64,000 nucleotides of DNA. Source: Dyadobacter crusticola DSM 16708. GTDB taxonomy: Bacteria; Bacteroidota; Bacteroidia; Cytophagales; Spirosomataceae. The stretch covers positions 310,001-374,000 of the forward strand of contig NZ_JNJB01000005.1 in assembly GCF_000701505.1 (NCBI RefSeq), given 5' to 3'. Position numbers and translations under genes: made by a program. The number at the start of each line of letters is the position of its first letter. Position 1 is the first letter of the stretch. Below are positions 26,030 through 33,807 of the stretch, one piece after another. The notes beneath the pieces are model-generated. The model was not told the DNA's origin. It ran no database searches and saw nothing but the letters and a program-made list of their open reading frames with translations.

Positions 26030-26401
26030 TTATGATTGTTGATCGAGGTTGTTCAGGAAATCCTTAATCTCTTTCAGCTCCTCGGCGGTTGTTTTCTTAC
26101 TGCCAAAAAGCTGCATAACCAGGCTGGACGCAGAGCCTTTGTACATCGAATCGACGAAGCGGTTGAGCAATGCATGCTTCGTTTTATCCTCGGCCTCTGC
26201 CGGCCGGTAAATGTGCTTCATACTGCTTTCATCCCGCAGCAAAATGCCTTTATCGAACATGATCTGCATTAGCTTCAATGTAGAAGAATACTGCACAGCC
26301 CGCTTTTCTTCATTCAATTTATCATTGACAAACCGCACGGTCTGCGGTCCGTGCTCCCATAATACCTGTAAAATTTCCAGCTCTGATTTTGTAGGTTCCA
26401 T
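26030..26401 (-). CDS. BlaI/MecI/CopY-family transcriptional repressor
   Basis: A winged-helix repressor of the penicillinase-repressor family. PTKSELEILQVLWEHGPQTVRFVNDKLNE is the DNA-binding domain opening, and YSSTLKLMQIMFDKGILLRDESSMKHIYRPA continues the helix-turn-helix and wing. The C-terminal part, with LVMQLFG, is the dimerisation helix region. Its 123 residues are standard. It forms an operon with the M56 protease gene, 11 bases downstream. A perfect 10-bp palindrome inside its promoter suggests autoregulation. Confidence 0.93.
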   Translation of the reverse strand: MEPTKSELEILQVLWEHGPQTVRFVNDKLNEEKRAVQYSSTLKLMQIMFDKGILLRDESSMKHIYRPAEAEDKTKHALLNRFVDSMYKGSASSLVMQLFGSKKTTAEELKEIKDFLNNLDQQS

Positions 26402-26422
26402 CTCATTTTTTATTCAACATTT

Positions 26423-26452
26423 CAAAGGTAGGAAATTTTTCGTACGAACAAA
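26423..26452 (-). promoter_or_regulatory. Promoter of the BlaI/BlaR1-type operon with embedded palindrome
   Basis: On the minus strand the order is TTTG (26452-26449), 18 bases, then TACCTTTG (26430-26423), an exact TAnnTTTG box. The palindrome TTCGTACGAA (26439-26448) lies between the two elements, where a repressor would block polymerase. The start codon is about 15 bases from the predicted transcription start. Confidence 0.65.
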
Positions 26453-26496
26453 TATTTAGGTTAAATTTTTTATATTTACTTCATAAACACACTGCT

Positions 26497-26718
26497 ATGT
26501 ACATCAAGACCTTCATTCCGAAAAGCACTTCACTGTTACTTGACTTACCGGACGATTTTGTCGGAGAGCAAGTCAGAATAGTTGCTGTTGTTGAAAAAGC
26601 ACAAGAAGGTTCTCGTGAAAGAGGACAAAAGCACGTTGCTGAAACCTACTCAAAGTATCCCAAAGTTGACCTCACCTCATTGAAATTCGATCGCGAGGAG
26701 GCTAATGAGAACTGCTAA
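26497..26718 (+). CDS. Antitoxin partner of the PIN-domain toxin
   Basis: A 73-residue protein overlapping the start of the toxin gene by 14 bases. The N-terminal half (MYIKTFIPKSTSLLLDLPDDFVGEQVRIVAVVE) has the beta-rich look of small Bacteroidota antitoxins. The acidic C-terminus (KVDLTSLKFDREEANE) is likely the toxin-binding tail. I do not see a clear AbrB or ribbon-helix-helix motif. Identification rests mainly on position and overlap with a PIN gene. It is transcribed divergently from the blaI-type operon. Confidence 0.75.
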   Translation: MYIKTFIPKSTSLLLDLPDDFVGEQVRIVAVVEKAQEGSRERGQKHVAETYSKYPKVDLTSLKFDREEANENC

Positions 26719-27109
26719 GTATTTCCTGGATTCGAATATCATTCTGTATCTTTTTGATTCTAACGCATCGAAGCGCGCTATCGCAGAGGAGCTTCTCTCC
26801 ACCTTTCCAATTATCAACCCGCAGGTTTTGATTGAGGTGGCTAATGTATGCAAGAGAAAGCTTGGCTTCTCAAAAGATCAGGTTTGTCAGTTATGGCTTG
26901 ATCTGCTAAATGACTGCACCTGTACGGACGTGACGGAACAAACGATGTGTACAGCAGCCGGGCTTGTAAAACGGTACGACATGCAGCTGTTTGATGCCAT
27001 TTTGATTGCAGGCGCATTGGAATCAGAATGCCCGGTGTTCTATTCTGAGGATATGCAGGATGGAATGTTAATAGATGGCAAGTTGCGAATCCTCAATCCA
27101 TTCAGGTAG
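26705..27109 (+). CDS. PIN-domain toxin (VapC-like endoribonuclease)
   Basis: A PIN-fold ribonuclease and the toxin of a type II pair. The acidic active-site residues are visible: Asp in YFLDSNIILYLFD, Glu in QVLIEVANV, Asp in MQLFDAILIAGAL and the final Asp in YSEDMQDG. Its 134 residues are normal for VapC-like proteins. The ATG lies within the antitoxin coding sequence in another frame, indicating translational coupling. Both genes appear intact. Typical targets are tRNA or rRNA, but the specific target here is unknown. Confidence 0.9.
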   Translation: MRTAKYFLDSNIILYLFDSNASKRAIAEELLSTFPIINPQVLIEVANVCKRKLGFSKDQVCQLWLDLLNDCTCTDVTEQTMCTAAGLVKRYDMQLFDAILIAGALESECPVFYSEDMQDGMLIDGKLRILNPFR

Positions 27110-27132
27110 TCAAACGGGATCAAAACATATAA

Positions 27133-27167
27133 AAATGGCGACTACCTGTTGAAGATAATCGCCATTT
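27133..27167. terminator. Hairpin between convergent PIN toxin and TIM-barrel genes
   Basis: AAATGGCGA and TCGCCATTT form a perfect 9-bp stem with a 17-base loop. A-rich sequence lies on the left side, giving a T-run on the minus strand. It probably serves transcripts from both directions. Confidence 0.65.
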
Positions 27168-27187
27168 ACGATGCACTAGTAGTTTAA

Positions 27188-28195
27188 TTACGCCATCAGC
27201 GCCTTTCTTGCGTACTCGACGCACTTAGCTGTTTCCTTAACAGCATCCGAGCCGGCCGGGATCTCGTATTCCAGCTCGATTGTCGCCGGGAATTTGTATT
27301 TTTTTGTTCGCATCAATTCGAGTACCGGGATAATGGGTGTGTCACCTGTACCCCAAACCACATTTGCGCCGCCATTTGCCTTGGACTTGCGGTCTTTCAT
27401 GTGCATACTTAATATGTGATCGTGTTTTGCATTGATCAGCTCGATAGGCTCAAAACCTGCGGCCACATAGTGCCCCATATCCAGGTTCATTGCATTGAAT
27501 TTGGACTGGCTTAATGCAGTATCCCACCAGGTTGGCGTTTGCTGAGTATGTCCGTGGTAGGCAATGTATGTTTTGTTTTTGGCTGCAATGTCTCCCAGTC
27601 TTTTGGTCTGCGCAGGATCGTTCGGAAGCTCAACCGTCGCCTGGTTAGCGCCGAGTGCGCGGGCCGCTCGGAGCGCATAGTCTACTTCGGCATCGGTGTT
27701 GTTTACTCCCAATGCATTCGGCTTGTAAGCATAGATTGTCACGCCCGCATCATTGTACATCTTGCGGAGCTGGGTGAATTTATCCATCGAAACCTTCGCG
27801 CGCCATTCCGCCATTTTGGTACCATGTTCTTTCATAGCCGCTTTTTGATCTTCGGTCAGTTCAGGCCGCTTACCATCCGGGCCGGCCGCCATGTTCGGGC
27901 GCGGTGGTGCTTCGGGCGCTCCTGCAAATTGTTCCGGTGTATTTCCCATCATTTCAATCGCGCTGATGTTGCAATCCACGCAGTACTTCAATACACTTTC
28001 GGCATCCTGCGGCATGCTGCGCCAGGAATACGTGATCGCTCCTATTTGCACCCCATTGAACAGCGAATTGGGCTTGCCCAGATTTTTGATATAAGCCGGT
28101 GCGCCGAAAACCGGAGTGCGTAACAATGCAAAACCAGCTGCTGCCAATGCAGAAGTTCCTAAAAAGCGCCTTCTTGATGAGTCCAGTTCTTCCAT
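27188..28195 (-). CDS. Tat-leader sugar phosphate isomerase/epimerase-like TIM-barrel protein
   Basis: A second exported xylose-isomerase-like TIM barrel. The leader contains SSRRRFLGTSALAAAGFALL, a clear twin-arginine motif. Candidate metal ligands are Glu in SAIEMMGN, Glu in ATVELPND, Asp and His in MNLDMGHYVAAG, His in SMHMKDR and Glu in TIELEYEIP. A Pro/Ala-rich insertion (GAPEAPPRPNMAAGPDG) at about residues 91-107 is unlike the other copy and may be a surface loop. It starts 20 bases after the double-thioredoxin gene and likely shares its operon. The substrate is unknown; keto-sugar chemistry is inferred from the family and its neighbours. Confidence 0.87.
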   Translation of the reverse strand: MEELDSSRRRFLGTSALAAAGFALLRTPVFGAPAYIKNLGKPNSLFNGVQIGAITYSWRSMPQDAESVLKYCVDCNISAIEMMGNTPEQFAGAPEAPPRPNMAAGPDGKRPELTEDQKAAMKEHGTKMAEWRAKVSMDKFTQLRKMYNDAGVTIYAYKPNALGVNNTDAEVDYALRAARALGANQATVELPNDPAQTKRLGDIAAKNKTYIAYHGHTQQTPTWWDTALSQSKFNAMNLDMGHYVAAGFEPIELINAKHDHILSMHMKDRKSKANGGANVVWGTGDTPIIPVLELMRTKKYKFPATIELEYEIPAGSDAVKETAKCVEYARKALMA

Positions 28196-28215
28196 GATTT
28201 AGTTAGTTTTTAACA

Positions 28216-29340
28216 TCAATAATATCTTCCTACATATTTATTCTCGACAATCATTTTCTTCATTTTTGCGGGCTCAATCGGCCCCTGTTTTGCGTAAACG
28301 ATCTTTCCGCCCGGCTCTACGAGGATCGTGTAAGGCAATGCGCCCTGCCACTTCGGGTCGACGGCCTCAATCAGCTTGTACTTATCGTCCGACGGGAAAA
28401 TGAAGTTTTTGTTCGAAGCGTATTTGCCTTGCAGGAATTTCAAAGCTTTCGCTTCTTTGTCCGGACTATCTGCGCTGATGGACACGAATTCGAAATCACG
28501 CCCGCGATACATATGGTGCATTTCCATAAAATCAGGGAATTCAGTCACGCACGGGCCGCACCAGGTTGCCCAGACATTGATTAACCTCAGCTTGTCAGAC
28601 TTGTTTTGGATCAGCTCTTTGATTCCTGCTTCATCAATTTTCACCAGACTTACCGCTTCCTTCGCCCAACCTGCCTGCTCTGTTTGCGCGCCCTGCTCTT
28701 TGGAAGCCCATTTCATCGAGCATCCAAAAGTTTTTGTTGTCGGTGCAGGCACAGGTTTGCCTGCCAGCAACGCATCCAGTGCATTCCTCGCATCCAGGTT
28801 CTTGGGTGTTGCGGTTGGTTTCTCCACATCATCGATCCGACCGGTATATTGCAGCTTGCGGTTTTTATCAAAAATGAAAATGTGCGGCGTGGCAACCGGC
28901 CCGTAAGCCAATGCGGTTTTCTGATCGTCGCCGTCGTAGAGGTAGGGAAAGTTATACGCCATATCTTTTGCCCTGATCTTCATATCCGCATAGGTATCGC
29001 TCAGGTCGGTGTAGCCCAGCTCGTCGAGCCTGATCGCCTTTGGATCGTTTGAAGAAATGGCCACCACTGCCACCTTTTTGGCTTTGTAATCATTGACCAG
29101 ACCTTTTATCCGATTTTCGTAAGCCTGTGCGGTGGGACAATGGTTGCACGTGAAAACGATTACCAGTGCGTCCGCGGCGGCAAAACTTTTCAGAGAATAG
29201 CGCTTCCCGTCTGTTCCCAATAAGTTAAAGTCTGGTGCTGCTGCTCCGATCTTCAATGTCTCGGGCTGCTCGGCGGCAAATGCAGTGGTATGAGCCAGGC
29301 CCAGCATCAGCAGCATGCATATTTTGCGAATAAGGCGCAT
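28216..29340 (-). CDS. Periplasmic double thioredoxin-fold protein (peroxiredoxin-like plus TlpA-like)
   Basis: A signal peptide (MRLIRKICMLLMLGLAHTTAFA) is followed by two thioredoxin-fold domains. The first (about residues 28-190) is AhpC/TSA-like with a CNHCP active site near residue 65. The second (about 215-370) is TlpA/ResA-like with WATWCGPC. Such proteins reduce disulfides or apocytochromes in the periplasm. The pairing in one chain suggests a relay between the two Cys pairs, but this is inference. It lies upstream of an exported TIM-barrel gene in an apparent operon. Several exported c-type cytochromes in the window are possible clients. Confidence 0.88.
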   Translation of the reverse strand: MRLIRKICMLLMLGLAHTTAFAAEQPETLKIGAAAPDFNLLGTDGKRYSLKSFAAADALVIVFTCNHCPTAQAYENRIKGLVNDYKAKKVAVVAISSNDPKAIRLDELGYTDLSDTYADMKIRAKDMAYNFPYLYDGDDQKTALAYGPVATPHIFIFDKNRKLQYTGRIDDVEKPTATPKNLDARNALDALLAGKPVPAPTTKTFGCSMKWASKEQGAQTEQAGWAKEAVSLVKIDEAGIKELIQNKSDKLRLINVWATWCGPCVTEFPDFMEMHHMYRGRDFEFVSISADSPDKEAKALKFLQGKYASNKNFIFPSDDKYKLIEAVDPKWQGALPYTILVEPGGKIVYAKQGPIEPAKMKKMIVENKYVGRYY

Positions 29341-29587
29341 AGTATCGGCAGTTTTAATTCACAAATGAGATATCATGCAAAAGCGACAGAGTTACAACAA
29401 AATACTGTTTTTATCCCATTAAAACTTACTTTGAAAATAAATCCCATTCGCAATGAACACTGCTGACAGGAGGTTGTCACTCCGGCAATGTTATTTTGGT
29501 AAAACTAAACTGGCGGATCATGGATAACACGACGAAATGTGCTCGGCATTATGACAAACCCGCATTATACAGAACTCGCAGGCAAAC

Positions 29588-30163
29588 ATGGAAAGTAAGG
29601 ACGGAAAAGAAGTAGTAATCGCCGCCTCAGCACAAGAGTGGCGCGACTGGCTGGAACAGAATGCTGATTCAGCCAGCTCAGTTTACCTGGTTATTTACAA
29701 TAAAGATAGTGGCGTAAAAAGTGTCGGTTACGTGGAGTCTGTGGAACACGCACTCTGCTTCGGCTGGATCGATAGCAAGACAATCAAGCGCGACGAGCAT
29801 AGTGTTTATCAGACATATACCAAGCGTAAACCTGTCAGCAATTGGGCCAAAACCAATAAGGAGCGCGTTGTAAAAATGACGGAACTGGGGTTAATGCGGC
29901 CGCAGGGACAGGCAATGATAGACCTGGCAAAACAAAACGGCTCCTGGGACCGGCTCAACGACATTGATAATGAGGTGATACCGGAAGATTTGCAAATTGC
30001 ATTAGACCAAAATAACGCGGCCAAACAAAACTTCCTGGCATTCGCGCCTTCATCCCGCAAACTGATCCTTTACTGGATCTCATCTGCCAAACGCCCCGAG
30101 ACCAGGCAAAAACGTATTCAGGAAACTATTGAGAAAGCTGCATTGAATTTGAAGGCAGTTTAG
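29588..30163 (+). CDS. YdeI/OmpD-associated family protein
   Basis: A 191-residue cytosolic protein of the YdeI family. Signatures are the opening WRDWLEQNADSASSVYLVIYNKDSG, then YVESVEHALCFGWIDSKTIKRDE and YTKRKPVSNWAKTNKERV, and a helical C-terminal part ending in FLAFAPSSRKLILYWISSAKRPETRQKRI, which is highly typical. The E. coli member has been linked to polymyxin resistance and OmpD association; the molecular role is not established. It is monocistronic, with no clear promoter match in the 247-base gap upstream. Confidence 0.85.
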   Translation: MESKDGKEVVIAASAQEWRDWLEQNADSASSVYLVIYNKDSGVKSVGYVESVEHALCFGWIDSKTIKRDEHSVYQTYTKRKPVSNWAKTNKERVVKMTELGLMRPQGQAMIDLAKQNGSWDRLNDIDNEVIPEDLQIALDQNNAAKQNFLAFAPSSRKLILYWISSAKRPETRQKRIQETIEKAALNLKAV

Positions 30164-30211
30164 AGTATTTTGTCTGGTAGTTAAATAAGAAGTCTATACC
30201 TACCCAACTCT

Positions 30212-31210
30212 ATGAAGCTTTGTATCATAATTATCCTGACTGCCTTGATTGCATCCAATTCATTTAGCCAGGTGCCGCTTATCTTGCGGCCCTGCGGGCA
30301 ACAGCAAAAGCTTCCATTTAAAACTGTTGAAATCATCGATAACAGGGATGAAAAGCAAATACTTGGCTTTGTTCAGGTTGGTATTGGTAATGTGACAAGG
30401 TTAGTCACGTTCGATGGAATATTAGCAGATACCCTCGCGAAATTCTTTCCACCTGCACCTGTGAGTAGCTCAAATCCGCAGTCGCTGGTAATACTTCTTG
30501 ACCAGCTCTATATGGATGAAAACACCGAGTATACAGAAACCGGTCTTTTGAAAATTTCAATGCGTTTTTTTTCGGATAGCATTCCCGGCAAATTCTCCGA
30601 AATCTGGACGCTGGATCAGAGTTTTGAAACAAAAGGATCTGATGTAACAGCAAAAATGCTTACCGATATTAGCAAGATTATTTGCCGGATTTCACAAGAA
30701 GTTCCAAACCATAAAGTCGCGATTAATCAGGAAGTTTATACCCGTGCTGAATTGAACCAACTCGACAGTCTGGAAATTATTAAACTTCCGATTTTCACTG
30801 CCGACAAACCCCGCGCCGGCATCTTCAAAGACTACGCACATTTCAAATCAAACACACCGGACATTGAAACTGAAATGTTTATTGAAGATTCCAGAAAAAA
30901 GACCAATGTAGCTAGGCTTTATGGTGAAAAAAGGAAGAAAGTCTGGATTGAAACGAAGGGTATTTACGCAGTTTCCGACGGGAACAGAATGTTCAAAGCA
31001 ACGTCTTACGGTTTTTTTGAGATCAAAAAAGGAGCCCGGGAGTTGTATTATGAACGAAATGCAAGCTATACAGAACTTGCTGGTCCGGCGAATACTTATT
31101 TTGGAGCCACAGGCAGTCTTGTTCCTCTGCGAAAGGATATGCCCAGACGCTATAAACTAAAAATCAACCATCGCCGCGGCAACATAATTCCGATCGCTAT
31201 TCAGCAGTAA
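30212..31210 (+). CDS. Exported hypothetical protein
   Basis: A 332-residue protein with a signal peptide (MKLCIIIILTALIASNSFSQ). No family is recognised. The N-terminal part (about 25-170) has alternating strands around TVEIIDNRDEKQILGFVQVG and LVILLDQLYMDEN. The C-terminal part (about 205-320) resembles an enzyme-free beta domain with ETKGIYAVSDGNRMFKATSYGFFEI. It is GC-poorer and more Lys-rich than its neighbours. The gene stands alone between YdeI and a GT39-like gene; the context gives no function. Confidence 0.65.
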   Translation: MKLCIIIILTALIASNSFSQVPLILRPCGQQQKLPFKTVEIIDNRDEKQILGFVQVGIGNVTRLVTFDGILADTLAKFFPPAPVSSSNPQSLVILLDQLYMDENTEYTETGLLKISMRFFSDSIPGKFSEIWTLDQSFETKGSDVTAKMLTDISKIICRISQEVPNHKVAINQEVYTRAELNQLDSLEIIKLPIFTADKPRAGIFKDYAHFKSNTPDIETEMFIEDSRKKTNVARLYGEKRKKVWIETKGIYAVSDGNRMFKATSYGFFEIKKGARELYYERNASYTELAGPANTYFGATGSLVPLRKDMPRRYKLKINHRRGNIIPIAIQQ

Positions 31211-31212
31211 AG

Positions 31213-31242
31213 TTGGGAAATAGTGAATCTGTCTTAACTTTC
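31213..31242 (+). promoter_or_regulatory. Candidate promoter of the GT39-like gene
   Basis: TTG (31213-31215) is followed after 19 bases by TAACTTTC, which matches TAnnTTTG except at the last base. It gives a 38-base leader to the ATG at 31287. Confidence 0.35.
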
Positions 31243-31286
31243 CGACCAGACAATATTCATTGCCGAAAACCGACCACAGAAAATCT

Positions 31287-32795
31287 ATGACCAGGAAGAT
31301 TACCATTTTACTCGCATTCATTGCGCTGAAATTCCTTCTACAATATATACTGATCCTCCCCTCTTACGACCTGCACCGCGACGAATACCTGCATTTGGAC
31401 CAGGCTAACCATCTTGACTGGGGATATATGTCGGTCCCGCCCGTTACTTCCTGGATTGCGCTGGTGATCAAATGGCTGGGCAATTCGGTGTTTTGGATCA
31501 GATTCTTTCCCGCTCTTTGCGGCGCGCTGACGATACTGGTTGTCTGGAAAACGGTCGAGGCGCTTAGAGGCAGCCTGTATGCTTGCGTTCTGGCTGCTAC
31601 CTGCACGTTGTTTTCTGCATTGCTGCGGTTAAATCAATTATTCCAGCCCAACTCAGTCGATGTATTATGCTGGACAACACTTTACTTTTTACTGCTCAAG
31701 TACATTCAAACTAAGAGTCCAAAATGGCTCTACTTCATTGCCGTTGTTTTCGCTTTTGGCTTTTTGAATAAATACAATGTCGCATTCCTGCTGATCGGAC
31801 TTCTGCCTGCTATTTTACTGACTGAACACAGGGTGATTTTTTTAAACCGAAACCTGTATTTCGCAATCCTGCTCGCCATCGTGTTGATTTCTCCCAACAT
31901 CATCTGGCAATACCAGAATGACTTCCCGGTATTTCACCATATGAAGGAGCTCACTGAAAGACAGCTTGTCAACATGAGCCGCGCGGATTTTTTCAAGGAG
32001 CAGTTTATCTACTTTATCGGGTCATTACTCGTCATTGTTCCGGCTTTTTATGCATTGCTGTTTTACAAACCATTTGCCAAATACCGGCTCTTCTTTTTTT
32101 CTATTGTTTTCACACTGGCGGTATTCACCGCGCTGCGGGCAAAAGGCTATTACGCGATCGGGATCTATCCGATATACATTGCTTTTGGCGCTGTGTTTGT
32201 CTCAGAAAGGTTGAAGTCTGTTTGGCTGCGGGCGGCATTCATCATCATTCCCGCAACCATATTTATTCCGGTATCGCGCGTTGCATTTCCCAATAAAACG
32301 CCAAAGGAAATTGTCGCTGGCTCCGGCAGGTATAAGCGGGCCGGACTGCTGCGCTGGGAAGACGGAAAAGACCACGAGATCCCGCAGGATTTTGCAGATA
32401 TGATCGGCTGGAAAGAACTGGCTGAAAAAGTGGACGCTGCCTACGCGAAGTCGCCCAACCCGGAAAACACGCTGGTACTTTGCGACAACTACGGCCAGGC
32501 GGGAGCAATTAATTACTACTCCAGGAAAAACGTGAATGCGGTCACTTTCAACGCAGACTACGTTAACTGGTTTGACCTCAGCAAAAAATACAAACACGTA
32601 GTGCGTGTCAAAAATGGATGGGAACGCGAAGCAGAGATCAAAGAAACTGCGCCTTTATTTAACAACTATTCCATTACAGACTCGGTAACCACAGCATACT
32701 CCCGCGAACGAGGCACAACAATTTTCCTGTTTGAAAATGCAAAAGTGGATATCAACGCAAGAATAAGCCAGGAAATCGAAGAAGAAAAATGGTAA
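31287..32795 (+). CDS. Membrane glycosyltransferase, GT39/ArnT-like
   Basis: An integral-membrane glycosyltransferase that uses a lipid-linked sugar donor. The ATG at 31287 is preferred over an in-frame TTG nine codons earlier. The first periplasmic loop carries the family signature YDLHRDEYLHLDQANHLDWG, where Asp-Glu is the expected catalytic acidic pair. About nine to eleven hydrophobic segments follow in the first 330 residues. The C-terminal soluble part (about 340-500) is periplasmic. The acceptor could be lipid A, a protein or a cell-wall glycan. The stop codon is 5 bases before a hairpin repeat array. Confidence 0.88.
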   Translation: MTRKITILLAFIALKFLLQYILILPSYDLHRDEYLHLDQANHLDWGYMSVPPVTSWIALVIKWLGNSVFWIRFFPALCGALTILVVWKTVEALRGSLYACVLAATCTLFSALLRLNQLFQPNSVDVLCWTTLYFLLLKYIQTKSPKWLYFIAVVFAFGFLNKYNVAFLLIGLLPAILLTEHRVIFLNRNLYFAILLAIVLISPNIIWQYQNDFPVFHHMKELTERQLVNMSRADFFKEQFIYFIGSLLVIVPAFYALLFYKPFAKYRLFFFSIVFTLAVFTALRAKGYYAIGIYPIYIAFGAVFVSERLKSVWLRAAFIIIPATIFIPVSRVAFPNKTPKEIVAGSGRYKRAGLLRWEDGKDHEIPQDFADMIGWKELAEKVDAAYAKSPNPENTLVLCDNYGQAGAINYYSRKNVNAVTFNADYVNWFDLSKKYKHVVRVKNGWEREAEIKETAPLFNNYSITDSVTTAYSRERGTTIFLFENAKVDINARISQEIEEEKW

Positions 32796-32800
32796 GAAAA

Positions 32801-32879
32801 GGGCTCCAGCCCGAAAAAGATCCCCTGCCCCAGGCTTCAGCCCAACAAAAAATCCCTTGCCCCGGGCTTCAGCCCGGGG
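32801..32879. repeat. Three-copy GGCTTCAGCCC hairpin repeat between convergent genes
   Basis: Three palindromic cores recur about every 31-32 bases: GGGCTCCAGCCC (32801), AGGCTTCAGCCC (32832) and CCCCGGGCTTCAGCCCGGGG (32860). The spacers share AAAAA and TCCC-TTGCCCC-like sequence. Read on the minus strand each hairpin is followed by a T-run, so the array may act as a terminator. The AraC-family stop codon lies in the third core. Confidence 0.85.
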
Positions 32880-33795
32880 ACAAAAAAGAGGCTCGGAATT
32901 CGAGGGGAGAGTAGTTTGTTTTTGTTTTGAATAGTTTGCTGAAAGACTGCGGGTGCTCGAAGCCGAGCTCGTAAGCGATCTCACTAACAGACAGATCCGT
33001 GACAGACAACCGCTCCTTTGCTTTTTCGATCAGCCTGTTGTGGATATGCTGCTGGGTAGTTTGCCCGGTGAGTGTTTTGAGCATATTGCTCAGGTAATTG
33101 GGCGAAATATTCAAGCTCGCGGCAACGTACTGCACAGTAGGCAAGCCTTTTTGCATTAAGTCCGGACTGCTGAAATAGGCATTGATGATCTCCTCCAGCC
33201 GATCCAGGATTTTATGGTTGATGTTTTTACGGGTGAGAAACTGGCGGTGGTAAAAGCGTTCGGCATATTTCAGGAGCAATTCAATCTGCGCAATGATCAG
33301 ATCCTGACTGAACTTATCCAGATTCGCGCGGTATTCCTGCTGAATATTTTCGACGATTGTGTTCAGCGTCGCTTCTTCTTTCTCCGAGACAAAAAGCGCC
33401 TCTTTTACACTGTAATCAAAATATTCGTACTGCTTGATACCTTTCGCAAGCGGCGTGTTCCAGAGCAGATCGGGATGGAGCATCAACATCCACCCCGATT
33501 GCTGTACTTCAATGTCAATCTCCGTACCAAACCTGAGCACCTGTCCGGGTGCCATGAAGAACATCACACCATTGTCAAAATCCACATCCTGCTGTCCGTA
33601 TTTCATCTTCACATTGAAATTACGTTTCAATGCAACGGAGTAAAAATCCTTCACGATGGCGGGTTCGTTACCTGCAACATGCCGCACCAGCGACATATCT
33701 ATCACGCTCACGAGCGGGTGCTCGGGTGCGGGCAAACCTCGGAATCTGTGAAATTCGCTGATGGTCTTAAAACGGATTGGCTGTATAGTGGACAT
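32869..33795 (-). CDS. AraC-family transcriptional regulator
   Basis: A cytosolic regulator with an N-terminal cupin-like sensor region (about residues 1-180, FNVKMKYGQQDVDFDNGVMFF). A C-terminal double helix-turn-helix (about 205-305) carries LPTVQYVAASLNISPNYLSNMLKTLTGQTT and LSVSEIAYELGFEHPQSFSKLFK. It is the second gene of an operon behind an NmrA-like oxidoreductase (12-base gap) and is the best candidate to bind the 21-bp-spaced repeats upstream of that operon. The last residues (SPG) and the stop are encoded by the hairpin repeat, so the C-terminus may have been altered by repeat insertion. Confidence 0.9.
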   Translation of the reverse strand: MSTIQPIRFKTISEFHRFRGLPAPEHPLVSVIDMSLVRHVAGNEPAIVKDFYSVALKRNFNVKMKYGQQDVDFDNGVMFFMAPGQVLRFGTEIDIEVQQSGWMLMLHPDLLWNTPLAKGIKQYEYFDYSVKEALFVSEKEEATLNTIVENIQQEYRANLDKFSQDLIIAQIELLLKYAERFYHRQFLTRKNINHKILDRLEEIINAYFSSPDLMQKGLPTVQYVAASLNISPNYLSNMLKTLTGQTTQQHIHNRLIEKAKERLSVTDLSVSEIAYELGFEHPQSFSKLFKTKTNYSPLEFRASFLSPG

Positions 33796-33807
33796 GTTAC
33801 AAGTTAC

